Shown here: positions 53,657-64,000 of the stretch, in pieces
How positions within the stretch are numbered: the first letter of the stretch is position 1
How the letters are laid out: every line of letters begins with the position of its first letter
Origin: Chrysaora quinquecirrha
Taxonomy: Eukaryota > Cnidaria > Scyphozoa > Semaeostomeae > Pelagiidae
DNA: 64,000 nucleotides
Assembly: GCA_014526335.1 (NCBI GenBank)
Contig: JACTAT010000050.1
Span: forward strand, 1,231,084 to 1,295,083
Direction of reading: 5' to 3'
Position numbers and translations under genes: made by a program
Notes under the pieces: model-generated
What the model was told of the DNA's origin: nothing
Databases searched by the model: none
Seen by the model: the letters and a program-made list of their open reading frames with translations, nothing else

Positions 53657-54168
53657 AAAATTTGACAAATTTCAATGGCGGTCTTACGTTGAAAATGTCT
53701 ATATCTATCATGAAAACTATCATAAAAACTATCACTAGTAACTATCATAAAAAAGACTAAGAGATTTATAAATCGAAAGATATAAACCCCAGATGTTTTT
53801 TTATGATACACCCCTCGGAGAAAGTACTATATCAATCAGGCTTCCGTGTTTGAAGCAGCAACACCAAAACCCTAAAAAGGTATGGCGTTCGCATTGCAGT
53901 GAACCAGAAAACACGGAAAGGCTTTATTAGTGAAGAGTTCTAAGTTTGAGACACGGAAGATACGACACGGAAGGTGCCAGTATTGTGTGTTGTACCAAAA
54001 AACACGGAAATGCAGGCCACGTTAGTGACGATTTATAATGTTGAGCGTTTCCGCGTTGACTTGTATAAAAACGGTCCAGCTTGTTTGACCAGGCATCAGT
54101 TCACGGCAACAAGACTACAGTCTCAACACCAATCAGCAATCATCTGCTTGGATAGAAAAGCTACTAAG

Positions 54169-54576
54169 ATGTCTTCTTTGGCTCTCATAACTTTGGCTCT
54201 GGCCTGTCTTGCAAGTGGTGTTATGTCATTCAAATGCCTATCTGGCAATAAAATTAATGGTGTTGGATTAACTTCTGAGGATACCTGTTTTCAAGGAGAG
54301 AAGGCTTGTTTCGCAGGTCTATTCTGCGGGAAGGACAAGAAAGGAAATGAAATAAAGAGGTACTCATATAGCTGTATATCTGCAAGTAAATGCAATGGCA
54401 CAGGAAATATACGCGAAGCAAACCTTTTACCATATGGGAAAGGCGTGTGCTGTTTGACAGAGAATTGCAATAAAGACCTCCCAAAGAAGTGCACAAGTGG
54501 AGCGAAGACCAACACTATCTCATTCCTAATGATCAGTGTGTTGATGGCAGTGGCTTCCAGATTCTTTTCAGCTTAA
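54169..54576 (+). CDS. Ly6/three-finger protein, GPI-anchor type
   Basis: This is a 135-residue secreted protein. I start at MSSLALITL because a good signal peptide follows directly (LITLALACLASGVMS); the frame is open 65 codons upstream, but that part has no signal sequence. Ten cysteines occur in Ly6 order: KC, TC, AC, FC, SC, KC, CC, NC, KC, with CC-x4-CN as CCLTENCN. The C-terminus is hydrophobic (ISFLMISVLMAVASRFFSA), typical of GPI attachment. The broken copies at 57782 and 63207 share NGVG/NGIG, ACF, YSYSC and TGxxR phrases. It is the only clearly working member of that subgroup here. Ligand unknown. Confidence 0.85.
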   Translation: MSSLALITLALACLASGVMSFKCLSGNKINGVGLTSEDTCFQGEKACFAGLFCGKDKKGNEIKRYSYSCISASKCNGTGNIREANLLPYGKGVCCLTENCNKDLPKKCTSGAKTNTISFLMISVLMAVASRFFSA

Positions 54577-57500
54577 ACACGAAGACATGAAGACAATCGT
54601 GAAAGGTAAAGATGAACTCTATAATTCGATGAAGAAAAAACTGTTATGAAAAGGTTCTTCAAACTTTGATGAAATAAAAAAAATTGAATCTTAATTTGTA
54701 GTAAGAACTCTTGATTTAGTTTTAAGAAAAGTAATGATTGGAAAAAGACGTTTTACTTCTTGCAATTGTTCTACTTCTACGGTGAAACTTTTAAAAAACA
54801 GTCGACCTGATTTTGTTAATTTTGATCATAGGGGCTAGGTGAAGATAAATCGAGAATGAAATCGGCGCTGGAAAGATAGATAAATTGTTGGGGGCAGTAT
54901 TTGAAAGTTTTCGTCCATCAGAGTCTTAAATTCAAAGGCCATAGAAAATTAAAGCGGCTAAACTCAGATGCTATTGCCTGTTTCATATAGCCACAGAGTT
55001 AGTTGTTTTGTCGCAAGATAGAAAGGATTTTAAAGTATAGGGGGGGGTCGTTTTTTGAAAACCTTTGGCAAGAAGTGGGCTGAAACGCAGTGCGAACGGA
55101 CCCTGATAGCGCTTAAGCTAAGGCAGTCCATAGTTCTTTCTCACCTCCCCTCGGCATCGAGGCTCGCTGTGCGCAGCACAGCTTATTACGTTCTAACTTG
55201 AGATATATTCCTACTGGCTATTCCAACTCGAGCACATTGAGTGTATGAGTGAAATTACGTACCAAGAAAGTCACAGTAATAACTAAATATATTGGAATCA
55301 ATATTGATATAAATCTAAATAAGTTGGGGGTCCTATAAGAGCGCGGGGTTGGAAATTTTTAAAAAATAATTTAGCGGGGCGGGAAGGCAATAAGGCACCC
55401 AAGAGTAAGGTACCAATCCACACGCAATATGTACAGCTGTTCCCTTGGTTATTAAACAACGCCCACCAACGAGGCCCCATTAGGGGGCATCAGAAAATCC
55501 CAAATCCTCTAACATTTTTTGGAACACATCGTACATCGCCTGTATGCTTTCTCTAATTTACACTTTTTATTATAAGGAACCTACCTCAAGGCCTAGTTCT
55601 TAAAGTTCCTTATTTTTGGACCTCTTTTGAGGCAATTATAGTTCAAAAAGTTCCTTAATAGTTCTTTAATCTTAACTGCACATACAGTGGTCTTAACAAG
55701 AAAAGAGAGACACTTGCATGTGAGCAAAGCTCGAGAATACTCAAGGAAACATTTGATACATGCTTAACGTACAATTTATGTGATTTTCGACTGTAAAGGA
55801 ATGGGACCGGCTTTCTAATTCTTGATTATTTTCAGCGATAAAAGCATTCAACATTGAAAAGTTCCTTAATGACTTTCTCTTTAGTAGTAGTATAAGTTCT
55901 TTAAATTTTCGGGCCTTCTACATGTAGGTTCCTTATAAAGTGGTTCTTTATAAAAAAAGCGTGTATCCCGAGTTACCAAAAATATCCCTTCTACCCTTTC
56001 ATGTCTAGAATTATACCTTATCCCTTTAATATTGTCTGGAAATATCCCATATCCCGTAATACCCTAATGAGGCCTCCGCAACGATCGCAAGAAAATTCGA
56101 TTTTCCTTTAAACGTCAAAAACAAACAGGGTGAAACAATTGACTGAGGTGGAATTTATAGCCAGATTGGATGTGATGGTGATTCACCAACCATAAAAGTG
56201 TAGCTGAATTGGTGTTGTGTTTTGAACACGAATCTGCTCAGATAAAAAAACAGCTTTTCAGTGTGATTGTGAGCACTGTGAGAGCAAAGGGGAGCAAAGA
56301 TGTTTCTGCTCTTTTCGCCATCTTATCTCAATAAAATACAGTATTTCAAGTCTTTCAATCGCTCAAATCTCCCATATGGCAACATCACTGTACTGTACGT
56401 TGATGATAAAGGAACCTTATAAGGCATTTCAATAAAAAAAGTGTAGAGACACGAATAATTGTAACGTGAATACAAAGCTTTCTTCTGGATTAACAACACT
56501 AAAGATGACAGCTGTTTTTATCGAGGTTTTTAAGATGATTAGACTCCCTACAACAATATTCATCAAAAGGAAACCCTCACTTAGCTTGCAGGGCACTTTT
56601 ATAACAATCAAAATTATAGACTATTTTAGGCTAATAACTCCACACTCAGAGCAACAGCAAGCCATAAAGTCTGTTTTAGCTTTCACATAGTCGTTCTTGT
56701 AGCATGTTTTAAGAGTGCATGAGTGTATAGTAAAGTATGGTCTTGCACGAAATGTTTCACGAGTGGGTTATGGTCTTCTAGGTTCGGATTCATTTACTGC
56801 AACAATGGTATGGTACTGCTACAACCGCTATTAAACAGCCACAAGCGCTATGCCAATGTCTTGTGTCATAGAAACCTTGCCTGGAGCGACTTGCATCATA
56901 GGCTATAGGCTAGAAGTCCTTATGTTATAGAAGCATTGTAGAAGCCTATTTTGAGAGGCCTACCCACCTAGAAAAGGCCGGAAAAACTGTTGGGGCGTCT
57001 AACGATTTTCCCCCTAGGGGGTACGTCCGACGGTTTCGGACAGGGGTGCTCATTTGAGAAGATTCTTTATCTACCAAACCAAAAGGTAGAGATCAATTGC
57101 AACCCCCCCCCTAAAATTACATTTTGCCAAATCCCAAGCCCAAAATCTCTGCAAATACACCTTAGGGTCCCAAATATTGCATTTCGATTGGAAAATAAAA
57201 CAAATCGGATAAATCTTGTTTGTTGAAATTTTACATGGTTTTGATAAAGCTTATTTGTAATTGTTCCAGTTAGAAAGCAGCATAGATAGAGTCATCACCC
57301 CGTTCAAAATTAAGAGCTATATTACTTTTGAACTGTTAAGGAACATAATCACGGGGGTCTGAGGGAGGTCAATGTTGACTTTAAGATGCATTATAGGGCA
57401 TTTGAAGTCATGGGCTGATAGAAAATTAACTTAAAGTTGTTATGTTAAGATTCACCTGCTCAAAATATAGAATTACAGCTTGGTTTTGAAAAATTAAGGC

Positions 57501-57781
57501 GTGTAGACACGGGCGTATGGCTCTTATGTGAACAATAGTAAAAGTTGAGTGACGGCACCTTATATGGGTACAAATTCAGTCTTCTAATGAATATTGATGT
57601 AGCCTTATAAACACAGCTTTCTATTGGCTGAAACAATCAAAAGACAGTTGTTTTATAATGTAATTTTCAACTGCAAACCTGTCATACAGAATCTTGAGTT
57701 CATCGCAGCAGTAGCTAATAAAACTTGTAGCATAACTTGACTCGAATTGATTACCTAATTTTGTGAAAGCGACCAACAAAA
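54577..57781. other. intergenic with repeat elements and a possible relic exon
   Basis: No intact gene is seen in 3.2 kb. Contents are the TACAC-type element at 55559-55965, a lone right end of that family ending near 56445 (AATAAAAAAAGTGTAG), a possible Ly6 signal-peptide relic at about 56735-56775, and a CCCTAGGGGGTACGTCC end near 57012 of the GTACTT family with GGACAGGGGTGCTC behind it. 57548-57781 is the 5' flank of the broken Ly6 copy. Confidence 0.45.
55559..55965. mobile_element. TACAC-type inverted-repeat element, AAGGAAC word
   Basis: The ends are TACACTTTTTATTATAAGGAACC and GGTTCCTTATAAAG...TATAAAAAAAGCGTGTA. AGTTCCTTA/AAGGAAC recurs about six times, including AAAGTTCCTTAATAG and AAAAGTTCCTTAATGAC. 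407 bp, TA-flanked. Confidence 0.75.
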
Positions 57782-58238
57782 ATGCATGTCTTGACTGTTA
57801 CGATCGTTTTTGCAGCATGTTTCTCGAGTGGCGTTTGGTCTTTAAAGTGCTATGTTGGAGGTAAAATCAATGGCGTAGAAAAAGGTCGTTCAATGCAATG
57901 CGAGTCTGGACTGGATGCCTGTTTTGCAAGTCTTCCTTTGTTCTAACTGACCTTCCTCCGGTCAGTGACCGTGTGACCGTAACTTTTTCCTGACTCTGGA
58001 TGGCAAGTCAGTTAAAATATATAACTACAGCTGTATAGCGTCGAAAGAATGCAAAGGTACTGGCGCAGAGCGCACTGCTACGAAAGGTGCATTAAATGGT
58101 GTGTGCTGCATGACAGAAAACTGCAATAAAGATCTTCCCAAGAAATGCACAAATGGAGCAAAGAGCAGATTTATCTCTTTCGGGTTTCTCGCCATCAGCC
58201 TTGCAGTTGCATTGGGTTATCGTTATGTTTCAGAATAA
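57782..58238 (+). pseudogene. Ly6/three-finger gene, broken in the middle
   Basis: The ATG at 57782 starts a signal peptide (MHVLTVTIVFAACFSSGVWS) and the first three cysteines (LKC, MQC, DAC), then the frame stops at about 57943. The second half resumes in frame near 58000 with YNYSC, KEC, VCCMTENCN and KKC, then a hydrophobic tail, stop at 58236-58238. The roughly 55 bases between contain TGACC/GGTCA words (GACCTTCCTCCGGTCAGTGACCG) and look like an insertion or local rearrangement that removed the fourth cysteine. A spliced reading would also lose that cysteine, so I favour a pseudogene. Confidence 0.75.
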
Positions 58239-58240
58239 GG

Positions 58241-58435
58241 AAACATTTCATTTGCATGTTACGAAATAATTCGAGTTAACTATATTAGACTATAAACAGT
58301 AGTATAGAAATGAAATGTATCAGAGGTAACAAATTGAACGTTATGGATTGATTAAGAAACATTTCATTTGCATGTTACGAAATAATTCGAGTTAACTATA
58401 TTAGACTATAAACAGTAGTATAGAAATGAAATGTA
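58241..58435. repeat. tandem duplication of about 79 bp
   Basis: 58241-58319 and 58357-58435 are almost the same (AAACATTTCATTTGCATG...), period 116 bp. It starts 3 bases after the stop of the broken Ly6 copy. Confidence 0.9.
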
Positions 58436-58498
58436 TTAAAGGGCGTAATTCCACTCTAGTCTCGTTAAAATGTGCTTTAAATGTGCTAATATTTTGAA

Positions 58499-59319
58499 AT
58501 GCCTGGCGCAAATTGTGTCAGAATAAGGAAGTAGGATGGAATTGGCATTTTTCGAATTTCTCAAAGGCAGACTCCCGACTATGTTTCTTGGAGCAATGCT
58601 GTGATAGTCTAGATATTTTGAAGAAGTACCGCGAGGTGGATGCTGACTTTCGTAGACAAATTGAGTCTAAAAATGTGGCAACATGCGAACGACATTACGC
58701 AAAGGAAGATATCTAATACACAGGTATTTATTAATTTTCATTTCAACGGAGATAAGCAAGCATTTAAAGCAAAAACGTAAGCCTGTAAGCGATCAGCCGC
58801 GGCGCGCACCTTTTTTCATTAGTTTTAGGCCTAGGCCTACTCTACACTTGCTAAAAATTAAAACGTCCGTTTACTCTGATAAATAAATGTTTCATGTTTA
58901 AACGTTTATAATAATCTCAACTATCGGTAGGCAGCTCCTTTGGCCTTTTGCAGGCCATGGTTATATTTATTTATTGGGAAGTTTAACATTTTATAGGCCT
59001 AATAAATAGGCCTAATTGTTTTGAATAGGCCTACTGTGAAAAAGAGAATGTGCAGAGTAAAATTTTCTTGCAAATACTTAGGAACACAGCATATTGACAG
59101 CAATTCTCCAAAGTTGGTGGTGTGTAGCCAAGCCAGTACAGGACGATAACGGCCACTCTGCATATGTCCTACCATCATTGGTAATAATTGTTTAAAAATT
59201 TGCTTGAACATTTATTTTTTCTTATAGAGAAAGGACGCAAGACTCTCAGGTTTGGAGCACTTCCAATCTACCCGAAAAATAGCACCAAAGAAAGGAGACA
59301 ATTGAGCGCCGCCCATTGA
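58499..59319 (+). pseudogene. THAP-domain gene relic in two exons
   Basis: MPGANC at 58499 is followed, after a frame change near 58515, by GWNWHFSNFSK and FLEQCCDSL, and ends VATCERHYAKEDI, whose C-x2-H fits the end of a THAP zinc finger. The stop after KEDI and the frame change break it. At 59228, after an AG, a second piece reads KGRKTLRFGALPIYPKNSTK, the usual THAP end (rxxLxxGAxPxxxP). The pieces are separated by about 505 bases starting CAGGTATTT, a plausible intron. THAP fingers bind DNA and occur in P-type transposases and host proteins. Confidence 0.6.
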
Positions 59320-59528
59320 CAGTTGTGAAGGATATACCAGATAAAGAGAACAAGCCAAATTACAGAAACTTGAATGTTGTTTATATAAGGACCCAGAACT
59401 TTTTAGCTACTTGTCTCATTCCTTTTTTGCGTTTGTGCTTTTATTCCTTTCCGTAGCCCCGTGGCTTTTTTGCTTTCCAAAAGTGTTTTTGTTTTTGCCA
59501 TAGAAAAGGCACAGACCCGGAGGTACAA

Positions 59529-60353
59529 TTAAATCATCTTTTGAAGTATGTTCACTTTTGCTTCTTCATCAATACTGCACTCTGAGTTTTCGATAACATT
59601 GTTAAACAAGCTCACAACATTGACATCACTCATCAAATTTCTTGTGATTCTTTTTAAATCAATTAAAAGGGTGTGGCAATTTTCCAAGTTGCGAAAATGT
59701 TCCTCAACTACTTTGAACATTTGTTGTAGCTCTGGTTTTACTCACCACAAACCACCTCTTGTCTGGCACTTCACCAAACGTTGAGAGTCAAGATTTGTGG
59801 ACCTTGCTGAGTTTAATACTGTGAGCATATCTTGGGTTTCTTTAGTTTTGCAGTTTTTATGCTTATGAATTTTCTTAACTAAAGAATGGACAACATAACC
59901 AGCCAAATATTGCAGGCCATCAAATTCACACTGATTTATTTTCTTCATTGGCAGCAGCACAGTTTTAGGTTTGTTGAAATGAGCAAGGACTTTGTCTGCA
60001 ACAAGAGTAGCCAGCATAGTACAGACAGGCATCTTCAAAGGGTGGAAAAAAATTGAGGCATTGACAACAATTGTTCCATAAAATGAACTATAAAACTTCT
60101 CTGCATTTGAATATTTGCACAGTGACTGATAAAGCTTACTTATCTCTTTCAACATTTCTGCATTGTGTGTTTGAAAGACACATTGCTTTGCCATACGCTG
60201 ACTGTTTCCAAAATAATGATTATCGCAATGTTCTTCGAGATCTCCATCTTCTATCCAGTCAAATAACAAATCGAATTCTTCTCCCGTTACAAAATCGCCG
60301 TGTTTGGACGCCATTGTTGATAAGAACTTGCACCTACTTTGAGCACGTGACAC
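59529..60353 (-). pseudogene. transposase-like relic, minus strand
   Basis: The frame 59742-60353 encodes 203 residues including LQYLAGYVVHSLVKKIHKH and LVKCQTRGGLW, and the same frame continues past one TGA near 59738 with KPELQQMFKVVEEHFRNLEN to 59529. The phrases LxYLAGYVV and TRGGL recur, as I recall, in C-terminal parts of DNA-transposase-derived proteins of invertebrates. The TGA lies in GTGAGTAA, which could also be a splice donor. The catalytic core is not visible. It is adjacent to, but opposite in strand from, the THAP relic. Confidence 0.45.
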
Positions 60354-60819
60354 TATATGTACTCCACATTAGTAAATGATTAAAGTTATTTTAAACGATG
60401 AAGTATGACGCTATGACGAATAACTATTGATCAATATGGTTCTTCTGCAAAACTGTGTATTCAAAAAAAAGGTTTCTGAGCTCATCAAATGGGCACAACT
60501 GCACAAGGGCTAGAACAGTATGGATAATACGAATACGAGAATGCATCACTAGAGTTGTAAAATTAATACACTCTTTTCTTATAAGAACAAACTTTATAAG
60601 AACATCGAGGCTCGATTTGCCAAAAAATAGGCACAACAAAAGAACATGTCCAGCCTCTGATCGAAAATAAGAAACAAGAAATTTTTTTAATAGAAATTTC
60701 ATCTGGAAACAGAAGTATGCAATTACTAAATAAAAGTATATAGAAGATATGCCAGTCAAACTGTTATTTATTTTTCGTAGAAGCAATTTATATCAAATAT
60801 CCCGAAATTTTGCTGCGAG
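60354..60819. other. intergenic with a TACAC-type left end
   Basis: No gene is seen. At 60567 TACACTCTTTTCTTATAAGAACAAAC starts a copy of the TACACG-type family (word AAGAAC, also ATAAGAACATCG and AAAGAACATG); its right end was not found. Confidence 0.45.
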
Positions 60820-61047
60820 TTAACCCTTTCCCTCCTGGAGGGACCATATGGTCCATTGATAAAAACTGTAGAACGTGATATTGTCAGGGGGTAAATGCAT
60901 AATACATTATTGGACTTACATTTGTTATTTTCTTTGAAGCTATCTGCTTTCAAATGACTATCTTGGTCTTTGCTACCCCCTGAAAAACTTGCAGTCATAT
61001 AGATTTAAACTGTTACATGCAAATAAATCAGGGTGGGAAAGGGTTAA
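60820..61047. mobile_element. piggyBac-like MITE
   Basis: TTAA at 60820-60823 and 61044-61047 border inverted ends CCCTTTCCCTCC and GGGTGGGAAAGGG. TTAA target plus CCCTTTCC-type ends are those of the piggyBac superfamily. About 220 bp; no transposase. Confidence 0.75.
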
Positions 61048-63206
61048 GACAAAGTTCCTCCCCAAATTCAAACTTTTTGAACATCATATTTAGCTGAGCT
61101 CATTTCGGTCGCATTTAGTTAGCGTTCTTAAAAAACATATTTCTAGAGGAAAATCTACGTCTAAGACGTTCATGAATGAAATCAAATGCGCTAATCTACT
61201 AATCTAGGTACTGAGATGAAATATCTATAAGTTTGCTATATGGACAACGCCCTTTTCAAGTTCGAACATGGAATATCTGAAACCAAAACTCAGGCTTATA
61301 CCAAACAACAGGCTTATAACTAAGGCTACTTTTAATTAAGGGCACAATAACTTCCACAGTTTTTAATCGCTTGAAGAAGAAATTGATTAAGTCTGTTTGT
61401 GGGGAAAATTTAATGAAAAAACTTAAGGGGTTTCGGCTGAGGCTCAGCGCTGAAAATTCCTTAACTGAGAACCAAATTTGAGCACTCGAAATTCCTTAGC
61501 AATTCCTCAATTTTATAGCTACACGTTTTTTTTTACAAGAAACCGGTTTATAAGAAACCTAGAACTAGACACCTCAAAAGTTAAGAAACTTTTAGAACTA
61601 GGAGGAAGCAGTTAAGAAACTTAAGAAATTATTATGTCAGTTTTCCAACATACTAATTTCAAATTTGTGGACGTAGTAATCAATTCTCAAGCCTTTCCGT
61701 GCGATTTCTCGCACCAGCATGGCTAATTCTTTGTAATACAATTTGCTTGCTATATTCACGTTCTTTTATCGCTTTTACTGCAATTTATTACCATTAAATA
61801 AAGAAACTGTTAAGAAACTTTTAGAACTAAAATTGGGCCAAAATTAAGAAACTTTTAGAACTAGGCCCCGAGCCAGGTTTCTTATAAAAAAAACGTGTAC
61901 TCTGTGTTTCTTTAAAAGTAGTTTCTGAAGTTAAAAACATCTGATATCCATGGATTTTGCGACGTTCCACTGTTAGATCAAAGTTCTTATAGAGTACTTT
62001 TTTTATCAAATTTTGGCTTTTTAAGTGTTGAGATGATAAAAACATCAGGAAAGAAAAGACTAACTTACTGTTGCGCTAAAACAAAAGATTTTGCGGCGAA
62101 AATGTTAACAGTAAGAAATTAGATTGAAACGCCGCAATGCAAAACTATGGATAATAACTGTGTCGAATTGTAAATATAAAAAAAACCATCTGTCCGCCTC
62201 GCCTTTCGGTTTATTTCACGCTAGACCTGCAATTATACATCAGCTACTGGTCAATGGGCTTTTAAAATTAACATTTTGAAATATGAACGCTGGTTTTGAA
62301 TAGGTTGTCGGCTGAAATCAGTCTAAGATTGTACAGTGTACCCATTACAAATTTCTCTATACAGTTCAAATGTTGATATAAACTGCAGTTTGTAACTAAG
62401 CACTGAAGAGTCCCTATTCAAGGGTTCATCTGAACTTATTAATTAACAGAATCGCCGTTATCGCTATTAAATTGAATTGTTGGACACACACACACACTAC
62501 AACTTCAAGCTGTGGATAAAAAACTAGGAGCGTGTCTCCAAGGTAACTAAACATGCGTAGCCAACAACATGTCTTCCAGGTTACGGAGACGAGAAATGTT
62601 TCTTGTTGTCTCCCAGAAGAGTTTCTTTGTTTCTCGCTACATATTTTGTCGCACTCCGCTGTGGCTAGACTAGGAGACATCGCGGGGCCATGTCACACCC
62701 GACAATGTCGCGCGCGCGTGACAAAGCTCAACCTTGGCTGCCGAGGCTGACACGAGCTTACAGGCTATGCAAGTATACCTAGTATACTATGCAAGTATTT
62801 TAAGACTTAATTTTCCTCACTCCTTAGCAGCCTCCGAGCCAGTACTAGAAACTCCTAAAGTTTTAACACTTTGCCTATCCCTTACTACCTAAAGAACGCC
62901 CTTATAACAATCGCTATTATACCGCTATACCATCGCTTTGAGCTGTTCTCACTCCCACAAAACGCAAAGCTGAAGGCACCTTATATGACCTAAACGATTT
63001 AGTTTCTTACTCACGACATGAATATTAATGGTCTTACAGCACAGCGAGCTTTCTACTGGCTGAAACAATAAAAAGACATTTGTTTTACAATGTATGTTTA
63101 TCCGACAACCTGTCATACGAAACTTTCAGTTCTTTGCAAATGTATATTAAACTTGAAGCATAACTTGACTGACAACCATCGCCCCCAGTCACAGCAACAA
63201 ACCAAA
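61048..63206. other. intergenic with TACACG-type element
   Basis: No gene is seen. ATTCCTTA words near 61455-61500 precede the element at 61520-61899. 62965-63206 is the 5' flank of the broken Ly6 copy at 63207 and resembles 57548-57781 (CACCTTATATG, GAGCTTTCTA-TGGCTGAAACAAT, CATAACTTGACT). Confidence 0.45.
61520..61899. mobile_element. TACACG-type inverted-repeat element, AAGAAACTTTTAGAACTAGG word
   Basis: The ends TACACGTTTTTTTTTACAAGAAACC and GGTTTCTTATAAAAAAAACGTGTA are inverted repeats. AAGAAAC (often AAGAAACTTTTAGAACTA) recurs seven times. 380 bp, TA-flanked. Confidence 0.8.
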
Positions 63207-63480
63207 ATGCAGGTCTTGGCCATTACCATCGTTCTTGCAGCATCTTTTACAAGAGGCGCTTATGGTCTCTGAACTGCCTTGTCGGAGACGAATTCAATGG
63301 CATAGGAAATGCTACCTCGCAAAAATGCAAGTCGGGGCTGGACGCCTGCTTCTCAAGCCTTGCATGCACTGAAAGGGACCCCAACGGCAGGCGAAATAAA
63401 TAATATTCCTACAGCTGCATGGCCTCCAAAGATTGCCAAGGCACTGGCATTGAACGCACCGCTACTAAAGGAGGTTTACA
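63207..63480 (+). pseudogene. Ly6/three-finger gene, frameshifted and truncated
   Basis: The ATG at 63207 starts a signal peptide (MQVLAITIVLAASFTRGAYG), but the frame stops two codons later. In another frame LNCLVGDEFNGIGN, KC, DACF and ACTERD follow, and after a second shift near 63405 SYSCMASKDCQGTGIERT. The match ends at 63480 at ACAG|GTATGT, a textbook splice donor, before the CC-x4-CN part. Either the 3' end is lost, or an exon lies beyond the window; the upstream shifts argue that the copy is dead. Confidence 0.7.
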
Positions 63481-64000
63481 GGTATGTCATCATCATCATT
63501 ATAAACGGCTGGGCCGTTGAGACGATCTGCCGTGGCACCTCTACAGAATCTTTTCCAGTTGCCCCTTCCTTCTGCCTCTCTAACTATCCTAGCAATTCTG
63601 AGTCCTGCAATGTTCTTTATACGGAATAATACACGCAGTTTTTTTATAAGCAACCGCTTATAAGTAACCAAGATGTAGAAGGCCTAAAACTTTAAGCAAC
63701 GTATAGTACCACAGGAGAAAATCTTAAATCTCATTTTGGACATTCCAAGTTTTTGTTTACCATATACCACTCCAGTGAGAAGATCATATCCAAGTCCTTT
63801 GGAGTCCTACAGGTATGTACCGAATGAAATATCTAGCCTTAGAAATAATGAATTCGAGCTACCCGCGACAAAGGACCGTTAACTTTGGCTCCGAGACTAC
63901 ACGTTTTTTTTATAAGAACACTGAAATTGAAGAAAGCCATGCAATGTTCTTAATTTTTCCGATTTGAAGGCTCAAAATGTTCTTAACATGTTCTTAATTT
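63481..64000. other. window end with two TACACG-type starts
   Basis: TACACGCAGTTTTTTTATAAGCAACC at 63630 (word AAGCAAC, also TAAGTAACC and TTTAAGCAACG) and TACACGTTTTTTTTATAAGAAC at 63898 begin two elements. The second matches the interior of 53101-53505 in reverse and runs off the window. Confidence 0.6.

Larger units (their letters stand above)
52042..54168. other. intergenic with nested repeat elements
   Basis: No gene is seen. 52557-52682 is the GGAATCTCG repeat, inverted relative to 26571-26700. An outer AGTTCCTTA-type element (about 52980-53656) encloses the element at 53101-53505. 53870-54000 repeats ACACGGAA four times (AACACGGAAAGG, GACACGGAAGAT, GACACGGAAGGT, AACACGGAAATG), just upstream of the gene at 54169. 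Confidence 0.5.

Noticed and set aside
56735..56775. Additional Ly6 gene
   Set aside because: Only a signal-peptide-like stretch (GAAATGTTTCACGAGTGG, similar to 57820) is seen; no cysteine-rich part follows, so it is at most a relic.
57943..58000. Short intron in the Ly6 copy at 57782
   Set aside because: Any GT-AG reading removes the fourth conserved cysteine and the segment is repetitive; an insertion fits better.

Overview
This window is eukaryotic and looks metazoan, most likely a cnidarian (an anthozoan such as a coral or sea anemone). The reasons are cytosolic sulfotransferases, FLVCR/SLC49-type transporters and Ly6/three-finger proteins, together with a BEL/Pao retrotransposon, a Penelope-like fragment, and repeat ends of the form CCCGGGGG...GTACTTC that I associate from memory with coral and anemone DNA. 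The species assignment is inference; no phylogenetic marker gene is present.

Three tandem gene families lie side by side, and every member reads as one continuous exon. (1) About 0.9-16.0 kb holds a sulfotransferase (SULT) array: five open copies (2391-3371 +, 4615-5601 +, 8978-9964 -, 10682-11668 -, 15043-16014 +), one copy broken by two frameshifts (6820-7804 -) and one C-terminal fragment (939-1475 -). (2) About 18.3-49.9 kb holds six MFS transporters of the FLVCR type (18316-20448 -, 23946-25454 -, 30202-31680 +, 33624-35114 -, 45446-46951 +, 48395-49885 +). The last two are nearly identical, and the first carries a long cytoplasmic loop of heptad repeats. (3) About 51.6-63.5 kb holds small secreted, probably GPI-anchored, ten-cysteine Ly6/three-finger proteins: two open (51586-52041 -, 54169-54576 +) and two broken (57782-58238 +, 63207-63480 +).

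Between and inside these arrays the DNA is crowded with mobile elements. There is a 6.1-kb BEL/Pao element with matching LTRs, a Lys-tRNA-type primer-binding site and several frame breaks (37746-43829). A 1.8-kb non-autonomous LTR element encodes only a zinc-knuckle protein (26884-28683) and sits inside a small inverted-repeat element with a perfect 8-bp target duplication (26807-28976). A decayed gene encodes a PIN/XPG-like nuclease plus a CXC domain (about 36067-37434). There are also LINE, Penelope-like, THAP/transposase and piggyBac-like relics, and many short inverted-repeat elements. One abundant set has ends TACACG-(T)n-ATAAG followed by a short word that is repeated inside the same copy and differs from copy to copy.

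The SULT genes should transfer sulfate from PAPS to small acceptors in the cytosol, and the FLVCR-like genes should move small organic solutes (choline-like or heme-like) across membranes. Their adjacency may reflect lineage-specific tandem expansion rather than a shared pathway; nothing in the sequence proves cooperation. One SULT gene has its first 11 codons supplied by the end of a DNA transposon. All calls were made by eye; coordinates of repeat ends are accurate to a few bases except where a duplication or LTR boundary is given exactly.
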